The position numbers and the translations under genes are program-made. The notes under the pieces are model-generated. The model made no database searches, was not told the origin of the DNA, and worked only from the letters and a program-made list of their open reading frames with translations. Positions 47,400 to 59,290 of a DNA stretch of 64,000 bases are shown piece by piece. The stretch covers positions 1,131,506,244 to 1,131,570,243 of the forward strand of contig OY856412.1 in the NCBI GenBank assembly GCA_963693085.1, written 5' to 3'. How positions within the stretch are numbered: the stretch's first letter is position 1; the number at the start of each line of letters is the position of its first letter. This DNA comes from Alisma plantago-aquatica. Taxonomy: Eukaryota; Streptophyta; Magnoliopsida; Alismatales; Alismataceae.

Positions 47400-48130
47400 A
47401 CACTCTAGGTAGAAACAAGCCATGGATGAGGAGGTGGATGCACTTCACTCTTGTGGGACATATGACCTTGTTGATCTCTCTATAGTTAGTAAACATGTTG
47501 GCTACGATGGGTTTTTTATTGTGAAATATTTGTCCGACGAGACATTTGAATGCCTAAAAGCCGGACTTGTTGCTAAGGGATACACACAAGAAGCCGGGAT
47601 TGATTACTTTGAAACTTGTTCTCCAATCACTCATCTTAATTATGTCTGCATTTTGATTGTTGTTGTTGTAAATAAAGGTTGGAACTTACATCAACTAGAT
47701 GTTAAGAATGCTTTTCTATATGGAGATTTATGTGAGACTGTCTGTATTTCATAACCTCTAGGTTATGTTGCTTAGGGGGAGCGCTCTGGGAAAGTATTTC
47801 ATCTAAAAAAGGCCATTTTTGGACTCAAACAAATTCCACGATCTTGCTTTGACAATGTATCCCTTGTACTGCACAAATTTGGCTTCATGCAGTGTCAATG
47901 TGACCACTATGTGTTTATCCAAACCACTACCTCTAGCATTATTCTTCTTATTGTTTATGTGGATGATATCATCATTTATGGCACCAATGTTTTAGGAATT
48001 GCTGCTATAAAGTCTTATCTTGTGAAGCATTTTGTAACCAAAGACCTTGAGCGCCTATGATATTTTCTTAGCATTGAGTTAGCACATAACAAGGATACAA
48101 CATCTTTATCAGAGAGAAATTATACTCTAG
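47400..48130 (+). pseudogene. Copia reverse transcriptase
   Basis: PWMDEEVDALHSCGTYDLV is the usual RT start. It continues KAGLVAKGYTQEAGIDYFET, then QLDVKNAFLYGDL with the first catalytic Asp, and, after stops at 47752 and 47775, KKAIFGLKQIPRSCFD and LIVYVDDIIIYG with the YVDD box at 47956-47967 intact. A further stop follows at 48058. It would copy element RNA into DNA. Confidence 0.92.
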
Positions 48131-48790
48131 ACTTACTTTATGAAATTACAATCCTTGGTTACAGACCTGCAGTCTCCTCTTTGGATCAAGCTCATGATCT
48201 ATGGACAGAATCTACTCATCCCTTAGTAGATAAATTCAGCTATAAACGTTTGGTTGGTAAAGTTTTATGTCTTACTATTACTAGGACAGATATATGCTTC
48301 ATTGTTGGTGTTCTTAACCAATTCATGGATTGTCCTAGGTAGTGTCATTGGGATGTTGCATGCCGACTCTTGAGATATTTGAAGAATGCACTAAGACAGC
48401 GACTGTTTTAGAAAAGAAATGGGCATCTAGATGTGACTAAATTTCTAATGTTGATTATGATGGGTGTAAATTTGATAGGTTATCCACCTCTACATATTGT
48501 AAATTTGTAGGGGGTAACTTGGTTACCTGGAGAAGTAAGAAGAAAAAGTTTTTGCTAGATCTAGTGTAGAATCTGAGTATCATGTAATGGCACATACCAC
48601 TTGTGAGCTATTATGGATCAAATCCATTCTGTCTGTTTTTGGGTTTCCCATTATCATTTCTAGTAATCCTATCTTTCATGTAAGGACTAAGCACATTGAG
48701 GTGGACTGCCATTTTCTTTGAGATGATGTGATGACTAAGAAGATCACTATCCCTTCCCGCATACACATGAGCAAACTACATATATTTTTA
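48131..48790 (+). pseudogene. Copia RT thumb and RNase H
   Basis: Pieces in order: YKRLVGKVLCLTITRTDICF (RT thumb), HWDVACRLLRYLKNA, then the RNase H start as FNVDYDGCKFDR, STSTYCKFVGGNLVTWRSKK and, near the end, the HIEVDCHF region as HIEVDCHFL. Frameshifts and stops throughout. Confidence 0.8.
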
Positions 48791-48861
48791 CAAAACCTCT
48801 CTTTGGAAAGAGAGTTGTAGAGATATGTTGCAAGTTGGGCATGATTGATATCTATGTTTCA

Positions 48862-48877
48862 GCTTCAGGGGGAGTAT
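48862..48877 (+). other. Polypurine tract of the plus-strand copia
   Basis: AGCTTCAGGGGGAGTA followed by T before the 3' LTR; the AGGGGGAGT core is typical of plant copia elements. Confidence 0.8.
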
Positions 48878-49066
48878 TGAGATATATATTTATCTTTAGT
48901 CATTCTATTCTCTTTATTTTTTTTCCTTTTCACTTAGTCTAATATAATATGGTCTTAAGTATAATAGACCCATTAGGGTTTTCTTTGTGCTTCCTTGTTA
49001 TTTCCTCGACTATTTATAGGAGAGGGGCTATACTCCTTATGGGATATAGAAAGACGGTTGTTCTCA
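48878..49066 (+). repeat. 3' LTR of the plus-strand copia
   Basis: 189 bp, TGAGATATATATTTATC...GGTTGTTCTCA, same ends and length as the 5' LTR. Confidence 0.9.
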
Positions 49067-49296
49067 ACCCACTTCACCTAACTAGTTATCTATCTAAATT
49101 TGTAATCTACGTGTTGATTTTCCAACTCAATGATTTATGGGATTATATTTTTACATTAATGTTTGATTTCATAATTTTGGAATAATGCCACAGTTATGTT
49201 TCCTCATATGGAATACTATAATGATTAGGATATGGGATGAATGATCCTAATATCCATTGATGGATAGATTAATTTTTGGGGACAAAATTACTTTTA

Positions 49297-49308
49297 AGGT
49301 GGGGAGGA
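49297..49308 (+). other. Polypurine tract of a truncated Tekay-type gypsy
   Basis: AAGGTGGGGAGGA ends here, preceded by GGGGACAAAATTACTTTTAA, the typical chromovirus GGACGAAATTTCTTTTAAGG context. The rest of that element's internal region is not recognisable to the left, either deleted or beyond the copia. Confidence 0.7.
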
Positions 49309-52300
49309 TGTGATAACCTAGACTTTTCTCTCACCTCGTACATGTGATATCTACCTCATATTTGCAATAATTTCTCACTCTTTCCATCAAATTCATGATT
49401 TGATATGTCTTGATACTTTTTGAGTCTGTCTTGTGTTCACATGACATGTGGTGACATTCACTTTGATATAAAACCAAGGTTGTACCTATATTAAACACCA
49501 TCCTCTCTCACCCCTTTTTGAAACCATTTATGAATCTCTACCTATAATAGAGTTATATTATTTTGTAGAGCACACTCCCATGTTTCCAATGCATCAAAGC
49601 TCACTTAATTTTGAGCTATGATGATAGAGATAAGCTCATTTGAAAATTGCTTGATTAATCATGTTTTAACTTGAGTTTTGTTTGTTATGGGCTATCCCTC
49701 TTGGTCCCAATACATGGGTGCGGTCCACCCACTTTTTTACCTCTTAACTTGCCAAGTCAACAATCCTCTATCTTGTTTTTTCATCAATTCTGCCCCTCTG
49801 ATCCCATGGCCATGGGTTGGGTTTTGATCTGACAACTAATGCACCTTCTTCAACACACATACAACCCTGGTGTTGGGAAAGGGAGTTTGGTGCCCTTTTT
49901 AGCATCTCCTTTTGATGCTTTTCAACACCCAAAAGCCTCCTATTTCTACCCCGTATTTTAGTTGCACCTCTTTCTTTGCATTTTTTGTGCACCCTAGCAC
50001 CCGCTTCACTATTTCTTAAACCTCAAAACCCTAGAAATCCATCCATGACGCCGCCACCATCACACTAAGGATGGTAGGATCATCTATATCAACTACCTTA
50101 AACCAAGTTGAACCACCCTGAACCACATCATTAAACATAGACACCTGATGGTCTCACTGGATTATGGTTTAGACAACCATTATTATCAGTTGATGGTGTC
50201 GATTACCCTAACCATACCATTCACATGCTTTGCCTTTGTTTTTATGGTGGGGACCTCTAGTCTTTTTCACACATGATAATCCTCCTTTTGAAAACCTTCT
50301 CCTTATCACTTTCTTCTTCACTTGTTGGTCAATTGGACTTTCATTGCTATTGGTTCTCCTACATTGTCGTAGTCATCGTCCATGATGTATGTGTCACCAC
50401 ATCATCATCAATGTTACATATTTGTGCAACGACTACTTCCTCTTGCTCACTTGGTGATGCTCTCTCTCATGTCTAGGCTTCTATAATACTATATATGTTT
50501 GCACTCACCTATAGAGAAGCAAGTGGTGATGGTGAAGTGATCTAGGGTGCATGCCATCTGACAGACTCGATGATGAGTGTTTGGCATCTGACAGATATGG
50601 AGGTGGTGAATCGATAGTGAGTGCATGACATATGACAGAGACAGGGGTGGTAGTGGTGATGAGTATGGCGTCTAACAGGAATAGAGGGGGCGTGGTAGAG
50701 TGGTACTGGAAGGTGGGGTGATTGTCAGGGCCAAAAAAGATGTAGTTTGGGGGTCCTACGGAGCCACTTCATTGTTTTATTTCCTCAATTAGACAAGGTT
50801 ATATGGGGCTATCATCATCGCGGGCCACTCTATCGTCTAGCATCATTGCTGGAGAAGGTGGTATGAATGTCCTAAACACCAAGAGATGGCAGGCAGTAGT
50901 GAATGTTAAGCACTAATCCCATTTGAGGTACTAGTCAAATATGATATTTGACTAGAATACTATTCATGTTAGTGATCCATGGTTGAGAGATGGACTAGCA
51001 TCATGGTGGGAACTCGAGAGAGAACTTAGCCAATGTGTGCCACATACATATGTTGTGGATCTATTTGTAGGACGTACAATAAATGACCAATTGTAAAAAA
51101 CCACGAAAACCATGTGAATGGAGTGGATATCCATTTCAGAATTCAGCAATGGAGCGGCTCAAATTTCGTGTGGTAGATTCATTTTTTTGGATTTTGCCAT
51201 CCCTACATCACACGTAGGAATCTCGCACCCTCTCTCACTCTAGCGGCCCTAATTACTAGTTGTGCCAGCCCTAGACAAGGTAGGGTGGGAGCCTCTACGA
51301 CTCCACCATGGCTAAAGTCAGCTACACTAGAGCTCACTGGAGCATCGACCGCACCATGGCCATCGTTGCCTTGTGGGAAGTAGGGACCACTAGGTAAGTA
51401 GGATGAATTCTTGGGATGGAAGTTGCCTAGGCCTAGGGATGGATCTGGGCTAGAGTGCACACATCCATGTTTTCTCCACAAGTTTGGTACATCCATGGAG
51501 GTTGGGAACACGAGAGCGTACACTATGTGAGCTTTAGATCTTAGATCTAAGGGCATGTATGTGCCACATGATAATAGATGAAATATTGATCTTTCTCTCT
51601 ATAGTTTTTAATCAAACTTTCTATAGTGTATATCTGCTAGATTTTGTACAAATATAATGAATATGTATACCAAATCAATCAGCTCGACCAGATCTACACA
51701 ATGGATACATTTACAAACCCTACTTTTACCTATGTCACCTCTATTTTGCTAAAAATGCTATGTTTGTAATCTTTTGGATGAATCTAATACTTAATCATGC
51801 TTCAATTAGTAATTAATGATCTCATATTGCATTAAACCTCTAGATTAGTAACTCTACTCTTATTCCTATCTCCACAACATATTTCATGTAACCTTCTCGG
51901 TTTTTCACATTAGTATGCCCTAAAATGTTATGTTCAAGTAGTTATACAAAGGGATATATAACCCTTATGCAAAATTGATCCCTAATGTTCAAACCTCTAT
52001 GTTCACCTCCAAATTAGTCCTTATAATGACTTGTAACATAGAATGTGATGTAACACACTCATATGCTCTTCTTGACTACATATGATATACATGCTTTCCC
52101 TATTACCAAATAAAAGTTTAACTTACTAATATAAACTCTCTAATGTAGATGCTCCATTTCGACCTAAGGTACCCTTATGATATTCATACTATGTTGAATA
52201 AGTCCATTCATGTTGATTTCTTGGAACTAAGCTTGAATGATGTAGTACCTAAGTCTAGCAGAACATCCATATAATATGAATCATGTTTATACTACTTCTA

Positions 52301-53119
52301 TATATTGTTGATATAAGATCCAATGTTATATCTTCTTACATTTTAGGTCCCTATTTGAGTTGAGCCTTCTTTAAAAAAATTACTCATTGATTATGGATTA
52401 CTCAGTTCTCACAAGGTACACTTGATATCTTAACCTTGATATGATATTGACTTGTATGTATGTCTGAACTTATTAATGCTTGGCTACTTAGTTACTAGTT
52501 TGAGATATGGTTTCTACAAATACTACTTTTATGTTTGATTATACTATGTTTACAAACCTTGATATAATCTAGAAATTCATTATATAACCCTTGCGTACCT
52601 TCCTAAATTCTCAGGATAAGGGCAGAAGGCATATTGAAATAGAGTAATTTGTTGACTTTGGTCTTGAGGTCCCTCATGTAGAAACTGGGTGGCATTAGGT
52701 TTCTAGCCTCAAATTCCCCTCACGAACCCTTCCCTTTGAAGTTTGTCAAATTCCTAATATTTATAATAGAAATGAAACCTAAAATATGTTTAGCATAAAG
52801 AAATGTCACTTAAAGTGTTCTCGTCTTGTTCCTTCTTGTTTATTATTATAATGTTTCTAGACAGGAAAATGTATATATTACTCTTAAAGTGTGTTTACAT
52901 GCCCTTTCTTGACAATGGGATATCCTTCACACAGAAATAGGTAAATGTCTCTATATCCACAATGTATCTTGCTATCTCTATTAGTGATGTTATTGTTTTT
53001 TTATATATATTACTTGTGTGAAACTATGTGCCATTCTAGGGATGGATGTCTGAGTCCTCTCGGCTTTGGTTGTCTAGTAATTAGGAGTGATGATTTGGGT
53101 AATAAATGGTTTTGTGACA
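49309..53119 (+). mobile_element. Tekay-type gypsy LTR, split by a hAT element
   Basis: It starts TGTGATAACCTAG directly after a polypurine tract. Its end is inferred at 53119 (TTTTGTGACA) because the preceding CCTCTCGG...TAATTAGGAG...GGGTAA resembles the end of the Tekay-like LTR at 14050-14098. Without the hAT (and one duplication) it is about 2.66 kb, equal to the LTR at 53899-56562. A CCCTAGAAATCC stretch near 50030 and the GC-rich part after 51206 look like R/U5. The minus-strand open frame 51556-51203 belongs to this GC-rich part and has no recognised family. Confidence 0.65.
50066..51205. mobile_element. Non-autonomous hAT element
   Basis: Ends TAAGGATGGTAGGATC and (inverted) TAGGGATGGCAAAATCC, flanked by a perfect 8-bp duplication CATCACAC at 50058-50065 and 51206-51213, the hAT signature. 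1140 bp with no transposase. A degenerate repeat built on GCATCTGACAGA occurs about four times at 50545-50690, spaced 40-60 bases. The insert splits a GC-rich stretch of the surrounding LTR. Confidence 0.88.
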
Positions 53120-53898
53120 CCCAACTCTTTCCTAAACTCTATTTTCCCTCCCTTAACAACAATACCAAATACATACAATTCAAGAAAAGATTCTCTAATG
53201 GCCTCAACTCTTAAAATCTCTCTTTCTCATTAACCCTTAAGTTCCTCCTAAATTTTCTCTTTCTCTCCCTAAATCCAAGTGTATCATATTCATATTTTCA
53301 TATGAACAACTATAGGTGAAAATATAATAAAGTCTTCAGTGACCTCCAACTGAGCTCTTTCAACAAATATTTATGTTATAAATCCCCTTTACCAATTTAG
53401 AGTAAATTGGTTATATATATTTGCAAAAGTTAAAAAATATACATATTGAGTTATAGGCATAATCAATTACAAGATATATCATACTAGAATACAACTACTA
53501 TAGTGTTGCATTCTTCTTGCTTTTATAGATAGGAGAATATTTGTAGCATGCCATATAATATAAATCATGAAATAAAGCTATATAAAGGTATCTAGGTTGC
53601 ATCGTTACCAACGAGTAAACTTGTCTTCACTTCATCTAGACTATAGAGTTTGTATCTTGTACGCAAGCCGCAAGGCAAAATCCACCATAATCATTTCACT
53701 TAAACAAATCGACAACACAGGATGGGCATTCATATGATTTCAAACCTACAATGGTCAATGTAAGGATAGGCCATAGGAGTATGGTTGGTAGGTGAAGGGA
53801 GCTCCAACTTCTTTCTAGAATCTAGTGAAAGAAAGCGCAACCACATTCTCGACAATGCCATGTTTTCATCCCCTCTGGTGATTATGACACATCGGGTT
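53120..53898. other. No gene seen
   Basis: AT-rich spacer between two LTRs. The 89-codon open frame 52945-53214 spans the LTR end and is not a gene. Confidence 0.5.
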
Positions 53899-56562
53899 CA
53901 TAACGACCCCCTCCCCCTATTATCCCCTATTCAGGCAGACTGAGAGGGCAAGGGCCATTATAATATTCACAAGATCGAGGTTTAGCAATTAACAAAAAAT
54001 AATTATAAATTTCATTGAATTGAAAAAGAGTTGGTAACAAATGAAAGATAAACTCTCCTTTGAGGAGGTACAACAAAAAGGAAATCTATTATCTACAACA
54101 TGAAAAAAATATCTATCTAAATCCTCCAAAATAACTTTTAGATCTTTTATTTTGGTGTATTCTTCTTTGGATGTCCATCTTTCTACATACTTGCAAATTA
54201 ATAGCATTTTATCCTAAAGTGGCAAGAAATAAAATGTGGGTCTACATATAGAAATATACTGAGTATGTGGAGTGAAAGAAAAATGAATCATATAAGTGTA
54301 AGAACATAATCACAACAATTAATGTTACATAATCAAAATTACATCTTTGCCATAACTTCTCAACCTTGTTTTACTTAATCTTTGGGAATACCCTTTCCCA
54401 GGGTTTTATCCCTACAGTAGACTTAGGCCACCTTCCCAATCATGGGCTTGGTGCCATGTTGGCCTTCCCAATCATGGGCTTGACCCTTTAGACCTTCCCA
54501 ATCATGGGCTTGATCATAGTCATCTCAATAACTTCCTTTCTCTATCCAAACCATTAGAGATAGTATGAGGAGTTTGAGCAAGTTACTTCTTTACATAATG
54601 TGGTATTCATATGGGCTTTACATATTGCAAGAAATAAATAAACAATCCAACACTTTATTTGTTATCTATGTGGGAAACCTCAAAAACCATGGAAGTCATT
54701 TAAGGTGAGTAGTCATAGGCATAATCATGTACCTTGATCAAAAGTGACTTAAAGTCCAAGTAATCAGGTGCAAATAAAATCAGACAAGAAATCACCCTAA
54801 AATTAATGCATAACACCCAAATATTTCTATTTTCATCATAATTTAATATTAAGACTGGCTTGGGTTCCAAGTTAGACTTTTTGGGGTCAAATTATGGTTT
54901 CATTAGGGTTTTGGCTTTCCAAATCGTAATCATCACATTTAATGATTTTTAACTTACAAACTCTACTTTTTATATCATATACATCCTTAATCTCAAATCA
55001 AATGCATGATGTCATTTTTTATCCACAAAGATTAAACTTTATTCACTAAGTCAATTAAGCAAATTATGATAATTAAAACTAAGAAATTAGGGTTTCCATG
55101 CTTTTAATGTATTAAAGTTAGAAACTTTAGGCACTTTTAGAATTTGAGATAGAATCAGGTCTTGGAACCAGTTTCTTAGGACTCGTTGTATTTTTTCGAT
55201 AAAAAAATCACTCCTTATTTATAATTTTCGGCCAAAGGATGAATTTCTAGTGGACTTTGCAATATCTGGATATTCTTCTGATAGTCATTAGAGAGGGTAA
55301 GAAAATACCTTATCTGGAAAATGCTTGACCACTAGATCTTTCGTCTCCACTAGCTTCGACTCGGATTGTGCAGATCAGGTTAGATCCATCCACTCACCCC
55401 GTTCTGAGTCGAGGCAAAGCCCTGATCATTTGATGAGGTCTCTGGTCCACGATGGACTTCGATCCAATGATCCACCATTCATCCCCCTTTTCGAGATACT
55501 ACTTTGCATGATATGGTTCTCACGGCGAATATGCTCATTGAAGAAGAACAAGAGGAAGAGGGAGAGAGATTTCTGGTGTAGAGCCTTGTCATTTGTGTTC
55601 TTGTGCTCCTAACGAAGTCAGGGGCTAGGGTATTTATAGGGTATGTGTCAAGGTCTAGGGTTTAGGATCCTAGTTGAGAGAGGGTTGTCGATGAGGGATA
55701 TTGCTTGGTCCATTGGACATAGTTTTCGATCATATTAATAGGTTTCCTATTTGTTTTCGCAAGTCAAACTTGGTGGTTTATTTATTTTGTGCTGAGATAG
55801 AGTCACGAGGGTGGATAGTAGTGCTATAGGTTCATGTGCAAAATGCCTCTTTCCTTTTCTGACGTAGGGTAGATTACGACCCTGGTGTCATTTGATCTTG
55901 ATCATATGACCACCATGCCCTGCAAGTAACATAGGGGATGCACTCTAATTCCCTAATAGGATTTAAAATCATTAATTTCATGTATGTTTCTTTTAAATCA
56001 CCACTTTAGGGAAAACTATTAAATTCATAACTCTGACTCCTTTTATCATTTTAACCCCAAATCTTAAAGGAAAGTCTCTAGCATTTATATCTAGGTGTGG
56101 GTGAAATTTGAGACCAAAATACACAAATCAAAGAAACTTTTCTTTATCTCCAAGTCCCCTTTTTTATTTCATTTATTTAAGACATCATATTAACTCTTTT
56201 ATTTTCCAAACTAGGCATGATTCCTTATTTGATATCTTTTCTCGTTAAATAAAATATGGAATAGAAACCAATCTATTAGTTGCCTTCAACAATACTTGTC
56301 TATAAAATTCTTCATAATTGCATATGTAAAATACTAATTATCTATTTCCTTTAGTAATTCATTTATTATTTAATTTTCTCTCACTTTTCTGATATCTTAT
56401 TATTGGATTATTGAAAATAGTAAAATCATAAAAACATTGCAAAGGAGAATTTGTAAATTAAATGCATACTTTTTGGAACAAGGAACACAAAGTTTCTAAT
56501 ATATCCTTATCAGTAAAACATTTGGATTTGAAATATGAAATACACATGAAAAACCATGTTAA
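53899..56562 (-). repeat. 3' LTR of the minus-strand chromovirus
   Basis: About 2.66 kb. On the plus strand the outer end reads TAACGACCCCCTCCCCC, the complement of a GGGTCGTTA terminus; the inner end reads CCATGTTAA next to the polypurine tract. Terminal TG/CA bases have decayed, so both ends are uncertain by a few bases. It contains the tandem repeat at 54431-54512. Confidence 0.72.
54431..54512. repeat. Three direct 20-bp repeats in the LTR
   Basis: CCTTCCCAATCATGGGCTTG occurs three times without mismatch at 54431, 54463 and 54493, separated by 10-12 unrelated bases. Each unit contains the near-palindrome CCCAATCATGGG. The Tekay-like LTR at 21278-21362 has an analogous pair of GGGCTACC repeats. 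Confidence 0.92.
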
Positions 56563-56600
56563 TCCTTTCCCTCTAATAGGAATTTTCTCCTCAAAATTCA
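56563..56600 (-). other. Polypurine tract region of the minus-strand chromovirus
   Basis: The minus strand reads AATTTTGAGGAGAAAATTCC, then AGAGGGAAAGGAT, comparable to GGACGAAATT...AAGGGGGGA in relatives. Confidence 0.65.
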
Positions 56601-56605
56601 ACTAG

Positions 56606-56860
56606 TCATACAAAAAGTTCACGATGAGACTTTTCCATGTTTGTCTTAAGTTCCCATGTGTCTTCATCCTCACCATGGTGTTTCCAATGAACCTTTACCA
56701 TCTCTATATTTTTATTCTTGAGCTCTTTCATATCAGTATCCAATATCCTCACAGGTGACTCAGGGTATGTCAACCTCCCTTGGAGTTCTATCGGTTCAAT
56801 GTTCAACAGATGGGCATGATCCTTCACATAGCACTTCAGATTGGACCATGGAATACATCA
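56606..56860 (-). pseudogene. Chromodomain of the minus-strand chromovirus
   Basis: An open frame of 73 codons reads EPIELQGRLTYPESPVRILD, then KELKNKNIEMVKVHWKHHGE and DEDTWELKTNMEKSHRELF. The V.W..H...E.TWE pattern is the chromodomain fold core; in chromoviruses it follows integrase and is linked to insertion into heterochromatin. Confidence 0.87.
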
Positions 56861-57900
56861 TGCATCATGCCATACTGTGACGGTAAAGCTAGATGATAAG
56901 AGGCCTCACCAATCCATTCTAGAATCTCAAACAGACAGAGATATCGGGGACTCCGTTTTCCTCTATTCTTAGCTATAGCTCGGAGGGGTCATATTGTCAG
57001 AAACATGTGATCACCTACAGTAAAGTGCAAATTTGTCTGCTTTGCATCAGCATATGACTTATGTCAATCCTAGGCTCTCTTTAGCCTCTACTTAATCAAA
57101 GTGACCTTGTCAGCATATGACTGTAATTCCTCTGGCCTAAGCAAGGTCCTCTCACCGACATCATCCTAATGAAGTGGTGACTAACACAACCTCCCATAAA
57201 GAGCTTCATACATAGGCATCCTGATATTAGCTTGGTAACTGTTGTTATAGGCAAACTCAGCTAAGGACAGGCTATGTTCCCATGATCTACCCCAATCGAT
57301 AACACATGCTCTCAATAGATCTTCTAGGGTATGGATTGTTCATTCCGTTGTCTATCAATTTGAGGGTGATAAACTGTGCTGAATTTCAGCCTCGTACCGA
57401 GTTCCTCTTGAACTTGTTTCCATAATTTTGAAGTGAACTTAGGGTCATGATCATATATAATTGAACTTGAAACATCACGTAAATGAACTATCTCTCTAAT
57501 GTAAAGCTCGCTAAGTCTTCCATCTTAGTAGTGGTCTTCAGTGCAAGGAAGTGTGCTGACTTGGTTAGGCAGTCCACCAAAACCCATATTACATCATGGC
57601 CTTTTCTTGTCTTGGGAAGACCCACCACACAATCCATGGTGATATGGTCCCATTTCCACTCATGAATCTCAATCGATTTTAGTAACCCATCGGGTTGTTG
57701 ATTCTCAGCCTTCACCATCTGGCACGTGAGACAACTAGATACATATAAGGCTATGTCTCTCTTCAGTCCTAGCCTCTAAAAGTATCGTTGCAAGTCTTTA
57801 AACATCTTAGTAATGTTTAAGTGTACCATATACTTTGATCCATTAACATCTTACAAGATATGAGTCTTTAAAGGGGAATTCTTAGGAATTTAAATACGAC
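56861..57900 (-). pseudogene. Integrase of the minus-strand chromovirus
   Basis: Minus-strand order: zinc-region end YVSSCLTCQMVKAENQQPDG, then KWDHITMDCVVGLPKT with the first catalytic Asp, VLVDCLTKSAHFLALKTT, a frameshifted middle, EHSLSLAEFAYNNSYQANI, YEALYGRLC, DDVGERTLLRPEELQSYADK, DRHKSYADAKQTNLHFTVGD and RSPRYLCLFEILEWIGE. These are the Tekay/Del integrase blocks. Stops occur about every 40-60 codons. Confidence 0.88.
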
Positions 57901-58560
57901 TTTTATATCATATTCCACCATCCACACCAACTAAGATGTGTGTTTGAGTCTTTCCCATCAAACCCTTCATCTTTTCTAACTCTGGGTTGGCTAATTGAGT
58001 TGCTACAAGCTTAGTCAATAGGTCAGGCTTGATCTGGATATTGGCAAAATGAATCTTGTTTGTCAAAGGTTGTGGAGCCCATCGAGCAAAGTCTACTAGT
58101 TTCTTCCACTGGTTAATTAAACTAGTTGCACAACTGAGACATTTTGACTAAGGGCATCATCTACCACATTGGCCTTTCTGGGACGGTAGGCTATATTGAA
58201 ATTAAAATCCTTTAGAAATTCCATCCAACGCCTTTGTCATAAGTACATGTCCTTCTAACTCAATAGATATTTCAGGATCTTATGGTCAGTGAGGATGTCA
58301 AAGGTAACCCCATACAAATAGTGTCACCAAATCTTGAAGGCATAGAAAATCACTACATATTCCATATCGTGAGTCAGATAATTCAACTCATTGGACTTGA
58401 GTTGTCCGGAATCCAAGGTGACCATATGCTTGTTCTGCTCTAACATGCATCCTATGCCCATTCTTGATGCATCCGTGAAGATGACGAAACCATCATTACC
58501 TGAGGGTATGGTCAAGACGGTGGCGGAGGTAAGCTTTTCCTTTAATTCCTAGAATAGTGC
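57901..58560 (-). pseudogene. RNase H of the minus-strand chromovirus
   Basis: An open frame (58515-58324) reads GFVIFTDASRMGIGCMLEQN, with Asp of TDAS as the first RNase H residue, then LKSNELNYLTHDMEYVVIFY with the Glu of the E-x-NY pattern. It is followed by FDILTDHKILKYLLS and [20 protein letters not shown], the usual end of RNase H. The linker to integrase (57900-58080) is badly eroded. Confidence 0.87.
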
Positions 58561-59290
58561 TTCACATAGATTGAACCAAATAAACTTCTCATCCTTCTGA
58601 GTGAGCTCGGTCAAGGGAAAAGCAGTCTTTGAGAAATCCTTAATGAATTTCTGGTAATACCTGGCTAATCCCAGGAAGCTGTAAATCTCAGATGCATTCT
58701 TCATGATCGGCCATTCTCAGACGGCCTCTACCTTGGTAGGGTGCACCAAAATGGTTCCTCCAGACATAATGTGCCTAAGTAACATAACTTGGTCTATCTA
58801 AAACATACACTTTGAGAATTTCCCATAGAATTTCTGCTTTCTCATGATATAAAGGACCTTAGATAGGTTTCCATGGTGTTGTTCTAGGTCATTGGAGTAA
58901 AATAGGATGTCATCTATGAACACTATGACAAAGGTATCAAGGAAGGGCTAGAATACACTATTCATGAGGTTCATGAACACACTCAGAGCATTGGACAACC
59001 CAAAAGGCATAACCAAAAACTCATAGTTGCGATAGCAGGTTTGAAAAGTAGTTTTTGAAATATCTTCATTCCTAACTAGAAACTGGTGGCATCCAGATCT
59101 CAAGTCAATATTCAAGAAAACACGAGAAGTTTTGAGTTGGTCAAACAAGTCATCTATGTGGGGTAGGGGATACTTATTCTTAATGGTGGCCTGATTTATC
59201 ATTATACAGTCTACGCACATGTAGAGTTATATGTCCTTCTTCTTTATAAAGAGGACTCATGCTCCCCACGGGGATGTCCTGGGTCAAATG
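58561..59290 (-). pseudogene. Reverse transcriptase of the minus-strand chromovirus
   Basis: From the truncated 5' edge: [33 protein letters not shown], then [13 protein letters not shown] with the first Asp, [17 protein letters not shown], and VIVFIDDILFYS with the catalytic DD at about 58915-58932. MSGGTILVHPTKVEAV and FLGLARYYQKFIKDFSK follow as the connection region. Upstream of SPWGA only a few codons remain before the copia LTR. Confidence 0.9.

Larger units (their letters stand above)
43931..49066 (+). mobile_element. Nearly full-length Ty1/copia element, degraded
   Basis: A 5136-bp element with two 189-bp LTRs (43931-44119, 48878-49066), a tRNA-Met primer site, gag with zinc knuckle, protease, integrase, RT and RNase H in copia order, and a polypurine tract. 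The LTRs differ at roughly a quarter of positions by eye, so it is old. Its flanks (TTTAT and ACCCA) do not give a duplication. The short LTRs would suit the Ale/Retrofit or Ivana lineages, but the assignment is a guess. Confidence 0.9.
53899..59290 (-). mobile_element. Tekay-type chromovirus, 3' half
   Basis: On the minus strand, RT, RNase H, integrase, chromodomain, polypurine tract and a 3' LTR occur in chromovirus order. The 5' side (protease, gag, 5' LTR) is cut at 59290 by the copia LTR, and nothing recognisable continues beyond that LTR at 62431. The pol reading stays mostly in one frame with many stop codons, as if decayed mainly by point mutation. Confidence 0.87.

Noticed and set aside
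49597..50065. Possible host gene 5' region (CCATGACGCCGCCACC)
   Set aside because: The context after a polypurine tract and LTR start, together with LTR-end similarity at 53119, favours an LTR leader; no following coding exon is seen.
51203..51556. 117-codon minus-strand open frame in a GC-rich stretch
   Set aside because: It crosses the hAT border at 51205, so its end is accidental; no domain recognised; it lies in the R/U5-like part of an LTR.
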